This document shows positions 60,786 to 64,000 of a stretch of 64,000 nt of DNA, piece by piece (the first letter of the stretch is position 1; the number at the start of each line of letters is the position of its first letter). The notes below the pieces were generated by a model that saw nothing but the letters and a program-made list of their open reading frames with translations, had not been told where the DNA came from and did not search any database. The position numbers and the translations under genes are program-made. This DNA is from Desulfallas sp. Bu1-1 (GTDB taxonomy: Bacteria; Bacillota; Desulfotomaculia; Desulfotomaculales; Desulfallaceae): NCBI RefSeq assembly GCF_015594625.1, contig NZ_JADNRQ010000008.1:1-64000 (forward strand), read 5' to 3'.

Positions 60786-62150
60786 TTATCTAAATATAGG
60801 CAAGATCCCCGTTAACAACAGCAAGGTCACAATGAAATGGCTGAATATCCATACATAGGCAAGTTTTGCGGTCTCCCAGAATTTCGATTTGGCAATGCCC
60901 ATCGCGGTGTACATGGCCAGGGCCAGCGGCGGCGTCATTCCTTCCATTACACCGGTAAGTGCCGGGAGAACCACCGCAACTAAAAACGGGTCAATGCCAA
61001 CCGCCGCTCCAGTGGAGATAATGGCACCTCCGAGGATGGCCACCTGGGAGGAACCGGGCAAAATCATCCCCAGGAAGGCGGTAAATGCCACAACCATTAA
61101 AGCCCACCCGAATTTGCCCAGGCCGAAGGCGAGAAACCAGCTCTTGATTACCTCATCCATTTGCACTTCCTTGAACACAAGGGCGATGGCATAGGCCAGG
61201 TAAATGGTGGCGGATACCGGCACCACACCTTTCAGGCTGTCCCGGAACATGGTAAAAATGCCGGAAAGATTGAAACCGCCGGGAATGAAATTTCTTCCGA
61301 TAATGATGACATACACGGTGCAAAGTCCCACAGTAAAAAGCAGTACCGAACCTGAAAACGCCTTGGCCCCTTCTTCGCCGAAGCGGGCAATCAACGTATT
61401 TTTAAACACTGAGTCAATCACGATCGGTCCAAGGATTAACACCGGAATCAACAGCGCTTTCCAACCCTGCTTGAGGGAATCAAGCAATTTCGGGCGTTCT
61501 TCTTTTGGGATGGGTTTAACTTTGTAGTATTTGCAAAAGCCGATCAGGGTCAACCAGCGCTGGACTATGAGCCAGCCGAACACAGCGTAAAGGCCGAGCC
61601 AAAAGGTGGATAACGAGTACTGATCGGGGTAAAGGGCGCTTAATATAGCGAAACAAACCAGGTTCAAACCGGGCCCCACCTGGTTGCCCATCATACTGGC
61701 CGACATCTCCACCGTCGCAGCCAGGGGGCGGGGGAAACCGCTTTTAATCATGGCCGGAATGGTAAAAACGCCCGTAGCGGCCACGTTTCCCGGGCCGGTT
61801 CCGGTCATGGTGGCCAGGGCCGAACTGCCAAACAGGGAAACATATCCGGCACCGCCGGGCAGACCGCCCACGGCGGCTAAAATTACATTGATCAATTTAT
61901 CAACAACCCTGGTTTGCCCCAAAATATAAGCAAACACCAAAAAACCCACAATGATGTAAAAAAGGCCGCTTGTGGACGGGGCTAACAGTTTGGACCAAAA
62001 GAGGTCATAACGACCGGTCATCACAATGGTAAAAGCGAAGGCAATGGCCATAGCCTCGTAAATGGGTCGTTTAAATGCGATAAAGATCACCGCGATTACG
62101 AGCAGCAGTTCAATCAACCAGAAAACTTCCAGCGGAAACGGCCCAATCAT
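60786..62150 (-). CDS. TRAP-type large permease (TAXI/DctM-like)
   Basis: This is a 454-residue membrane protein with about 12 segments. Motifs of the TRAP large subunit are GTGPGNVAATGVFTIPAMIK, GNQVGPGLNLVCFAILSALY and LPALTGVMEGMTPPLALAMY. ATG 62150 follows GGGAGGAG and overlaps the stop of the upstream amidase gene by 4 bp (ATGA). No periplasmic binding protein gene is visible, so uptake may use an unlinked TAXI-type receptor. The likely substrate is an organic acid handled by the AtuA/DUF4387 pair. Confidence 0.87.
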   Translation of the reverse strand: MIGPFPLEVFWLIELLLVIAVIFIAFKRPIYEAMAIAFAFTIVMTGRYDLFWSKLLAPSTSGLFYIIVGFLVFAYILGQTRVVDKLINVILAAVGGLPGGAGYVSLFGSSALATMTGTGPGNVAATGVFTIPAMIKSGFPRPLAATVEMSASMMGNQVGPGLNLVCFAILSALYPDQYSLSTFWLGLYAVFGWLIVQRWLTLIGFCKYYKVKPIPKEERPKLLDSLKQGWKALLIPVLILGPIVIDSVFKNTLIARFGEEGAKAFSGSVLLFTVGLCTVYVIIIGRNFIPGGFNLSGIFTMFRDSLKGVVPVSATIYLAYAIALVFKEVQMDEVIKSWFLAFGLGKFGWALMVVAFTAFLGMILPGSSQVAILGGAIISTGAAVGIDPFLVAVVLPALTGVMEGMTPPLALAMYTAMGIAKSKFWETAKLAYVWIFSHFIVTLLLLTGILPIFR

Positions 62151-62884
62151 TTGGACTCCTCCCATATGTATCCCTCCTTAAAATATTTATTTGTTTCCTT
62201 ATATCTTTTTCCGGCCGCAATCAAACCATCGAACAGTTTACCCCAAACGGGGTCCGGCAGCACTTCCGGGTGGAACTGAACACCAATCACGAAATCGTGC
62301 CGGCTACTTGCGATACCCTCAATAATACCGTCGTTGGCACGGGCAATAACCTCGAAACCCGGGGGCGGTTCTTTTACCGCCTGGCGGTGGAAACTGTTGA
62401 CCCGGGCCTCGCTTTGACCCGTCAGGCCCGCCAGCGCGCCGCCGGGTACAAACTTTACCTCGTGCACGGTTTCCGACGGGGGTTTGTTTCCCTGCTGGTG
62501 CTGAACATTGCCCCTACCCGGCATGAGGTGAATGTCATCCAGGTACATGGACCCGCCGCAAACAGTATTCAACACCTGTAAACCGCGGCAGATTCCCAAT
62601 AGAGGCATGTTCCGTTCCAGCGCGCCCAGGATGTAATCACTTTCATTAGCAAACCGGAGCGGGTTTTGCGCGGATAAATCTTTTGGATTACCGCCTTGCA
62701 ATACATTACGCCTGACACTGAGTACTTCTCCGCTCACAATCAGCGCGTCCACGCTCGCCAGGGCATCTTCCCGGGTTGCCTTATTTTTCGCCACGGGTAA
62801 AAGCAAAGGCACCCCCCCGGCCTTTTCCACCGCTTCCAGGCACCCCCTGATGGTATAAATCAAAGACCACCCGGGTACAAGCAT
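62147..62884 (-). CDS. Class I glutamine amidotransferase-like hydrolase (peptidase C26)
   Basis: This gamma-glutamyl hydrolase-type enzyme has the nucleophile elbow GICRGLQVLNTVCGGSMY (Cys) and the His-Glu pair GVQFHPEVLP. The ATG at 62884 follows GGGAGGAAAAT. However, the same frame continues upstream as KVGITTGWEEN, which matches the conserved first strand of the family. No ATG, GTG or TTG lies there, and the only codon well spaced from GGAGGGG is ATC at 62935. The true start may be ATC 62935 or ATT 62920. It may hydrolyse a gamma-glutamylated intermediate (inferred). Confidence 0.88.
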   Translation of the reverse strand: MLVPGWSLIYTIRGCLEAVEKAGGVPLLLPVAKNKATREDALASVDALIVSGEVLSVRRNVLQGGNPKDLSAQNPLRFANESDYILGALERNMPLLGICRGLQVLNTVCGGSMYLDDIHLMPGRGNVQHQQGNKPPSETVHEVKFVPGGALAGLTGQSEARVNSFHRQAVKEPPPGFEVIARANDGIIEGIASSRHDFVIGVQFHPEVLPDPVWGKLFDGLIAAGKRYKETNKYFKEGYIWEESK

Positions 62885-63071
62885 ATTTTCCTCCCAACCG
62901 GTTGTTATACCAACTTTAATAAGCTTACCGCCGATTTTCCACCCCTCCTTTCCCTCGACTGGCGTTTATTAACCAGCCCAATTTGGTTTTTCACTGTTTT
63001 AACAAGCAAAACCACCAACAATTCCTTTCAATACCACCACCTTACATACTACCGTTTAGTTGGATACATGC

Positions 63072-63087
63072 TTATAACATGTTATAA
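63072..63087. promoter_or_regulatory. GntR operator in the gntR-C26 divergent region
   Basis: This is a perfect TTATAACATGTTATAA palindrome, identical to 60436-60451. It lies between the divergent C26 gene and gntR, so it can control both. The rest of 62936-63302 is very AT-rich with no gene. Confidence 0.75.
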
Positions 63088-63224
63088 TAAGGTTAATTCG
63101 CTAATATATTTTATTCTCCTGCTTATTTTCGAAAAATTTTTTATAAAAAATCACTGAATAATTTAACTTCCTATAAAACAAATAAAAAACAATATATTTT
63201 GTTTTCCCCATGTTGTTAAAAAAT

Positions 63225-63240
63225 AATGAACATGTTATAT
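63225..63240. promoter_or_regulatory. Degenerate GntR half-palindrome near the gntR promoter
   Basis: AATGAACATGTTATAT keeps the AACATGTT core and one full arm of the 16-bp operator. It lies 31 bp upstream of TATAAT (63271) ahead of gntR, consistent with autoregulation. Confidence 0.5.
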
Positions 63241-63302
63241 TCTTGATATAAATACCTCAATAAAACTGGTTATAATTGTGTGCAGAAAAAAGGAGAACAA
63301 AA

Positions 63303-64000
63303 ATGCTTGTACACGAAAAATCCGTGCCCCTTTATCTACAGCTCAAAGATATGATCAAACAGGAAATTAAAAAAGGGGTTTTAAAGCCAAATGACCGGCT
63401 GCCCTCGGAAAAAGAACTGTGCAACATCTATAAAGTCAGCCGTATCACCGTGAGGCAGGCGCTGGCGGAACTGGTCAATGAAGGGCTTATTTACCGGAGT
63501 CACGGCAAAGGTACTTTTGTGGCCAGTCCCGGGGTGGACCAGGAACTAATCACCGTCACCCCTTTCGAGGAAACCCTGCGCAGGAAAGGAATCAAGCCTT
63601 CAACGAAGTGCCTGTCATGCACCACTATCCCCGCGGACTTCAATCTCGCCACACTGCTGGCAATACCCCTGGAAACGGCTATTGTCCATATCCGCCTGCT
63701 GGGTCTTGGCGATGACGAGCCGCTGGTTATTTACAATTCCTATTTTCCAGAATCAATTGGCAAAGAAATGATGGAGCTGGTCCATGAAAAGATCCAAAAA
63801 GGTCATTCGTTTTCCACTTATGACTTGTATAAGGATATCCCGACCGTAAATCCTTCCATGCTGACCCAGTCCTTTGAAGCAATCGTGGCAGATAAAAGCA
63901 TGGCCAAAATGTTGAACATCAAGCCCGGTCATCCTTTGTTACGGGTCACCACCGTTGTTTATACCGCGGACGGGCGCCCCACCGAATACAGAATTGCGGC
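63303..64000 (+). CDS. GntR/HutC-family transcriptional regulator (partial, runs off right edge)
   Basis: The reading from ATG 63303 behind AAAGGAGAAC has no stop before the window ends (232 codons). The N-terminal winged helix reads PLYLQLKDMIKQEIKKGVLK, DRLPSEKELCNIYKVSRITV and RQALAELVNEGLIYRSHGKG. The C-terminal UTRA effector domain includes VTPFEETLRRKGIKPSTKCL and LLRVTTVVYTADGRPTEYRI. It is divergent from the C26-TRAP-AtuA-DUF4387 genes. Identical palindromes at 63072 and 60436 mark it as their likely repressor. Confidence 0.93.
   Translation, partial: MLVHEKSVPLYLQLKDMIKQEIKKGVLKPNDRLPSEKELCNIYKVSRITVRQALAELVNEGLIYRSHGKGTFVASPGVDQELITVTPFEETLRRKGIKPSTKCLSCTTIPADFNLATLLAIPLETAIVHIRLLGLGDDEPLVIYNSYFPESIGKEMMELVHEKIQKGHSFSTYDLYKDIPTVNPSMLTQSFEAIVADKSMAKMLNIKPGHPLLRVTTVVYTADGRPTEYRIA

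Overview
The window looks like the chromosome of a strictly anaerobic, spore-forming, GC-rich Firmicute of the Desulfotomaculum/Pelotomaculum type. The grounds are a sporulation sigma block (spoIIGA-sigE-sigG), ylm genes, a class I hybrid-cluster protein, an oxygen-sensitive class III ribonucleotide reductase, ferredoxin-like proteins, and many GTG/TTG starts behind strong Shine-Dalgarno sequences. There are no rRNA, tRNA or CRISPR loci.

Layout. 1-3.6 kb: the first codons of an IS607-type recombinase, then an ABC ATPase overlapped with a large membrane-anchored exoprotein. 4.1-8.8 kb: hcp, then a PhoP/PhoR-like two-component pair split by a repeat. 8.8-13.2 kb (minus): a phosphate locus in the unusual order pstB-phoU-pstS-pstC-pstA. 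13.6-14.2 kb: an AT-rich DUF3231-like gene. 14.3-29.4 kb (minus): ileS with an Ile T-box leader, DUF167, divIVA, ylmH, yggT, proC, sepF, the PLP-homeostasis gene, an HlyD-like gene, a second phoU/pstB pair, phoR, phoP, pgeF and a beta-CASP nuclease. 29.6-43.5 kb: a mixed accessory-looking stretch (fmdB, LysM protein, nrdG, a Crp/Fnr-regulated iron-sulfur group, MTH865-like and ferritin-like proteins, NCS2 permease, DUF169, triterpene-type cyclase, pepF, split GDT1-type transporter). 43.6-57.3 kb (minus): nrdD, nrdR, an ATPase plus TOPRIM-like cassette, ylmC, sigG, sigE, spoIIGA, ftsZ, ftsA, sbp, two DUF881 genes and ftsQ. 57.6-58.7 kb: DUF3006, a HEPN remnant and an MNT nucleotidyltransferase. 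58.7-64 kb: DUF4387, AtuA-like, a TRAP-type permease and a C26 amidase, with a divergent GntR regulator running off the right edge.

The strongest structure not explained by genes is a dispersed, orientation-variable repeat of about 200 bp with several inverted repeats. It is present in twelve full or partial copies, always between genes and often inside operons: between the T-box and ileS (two in tandem), between nrdR and nrdD, between a response regulator and its kinase, and between ylmH and divIVA. Other leads are a paralogous PstB whose switch histidine and signature motif are changed, sitting under a textbook 11-bp-period PhoP box; a translationally coupled ATPase/TOPRIM-like pair inserted between ylmC and nrdR; a perfect 16-bp GntR operator seen at two sites of the AtuA/TRAP locus; a shared 14-bp operator around a Crp/Fnr gene; and two genes whose homology extends upstream of any ATG, GTG or TTG.

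All product calls come from motif and family recognition by eye; no database search was run.
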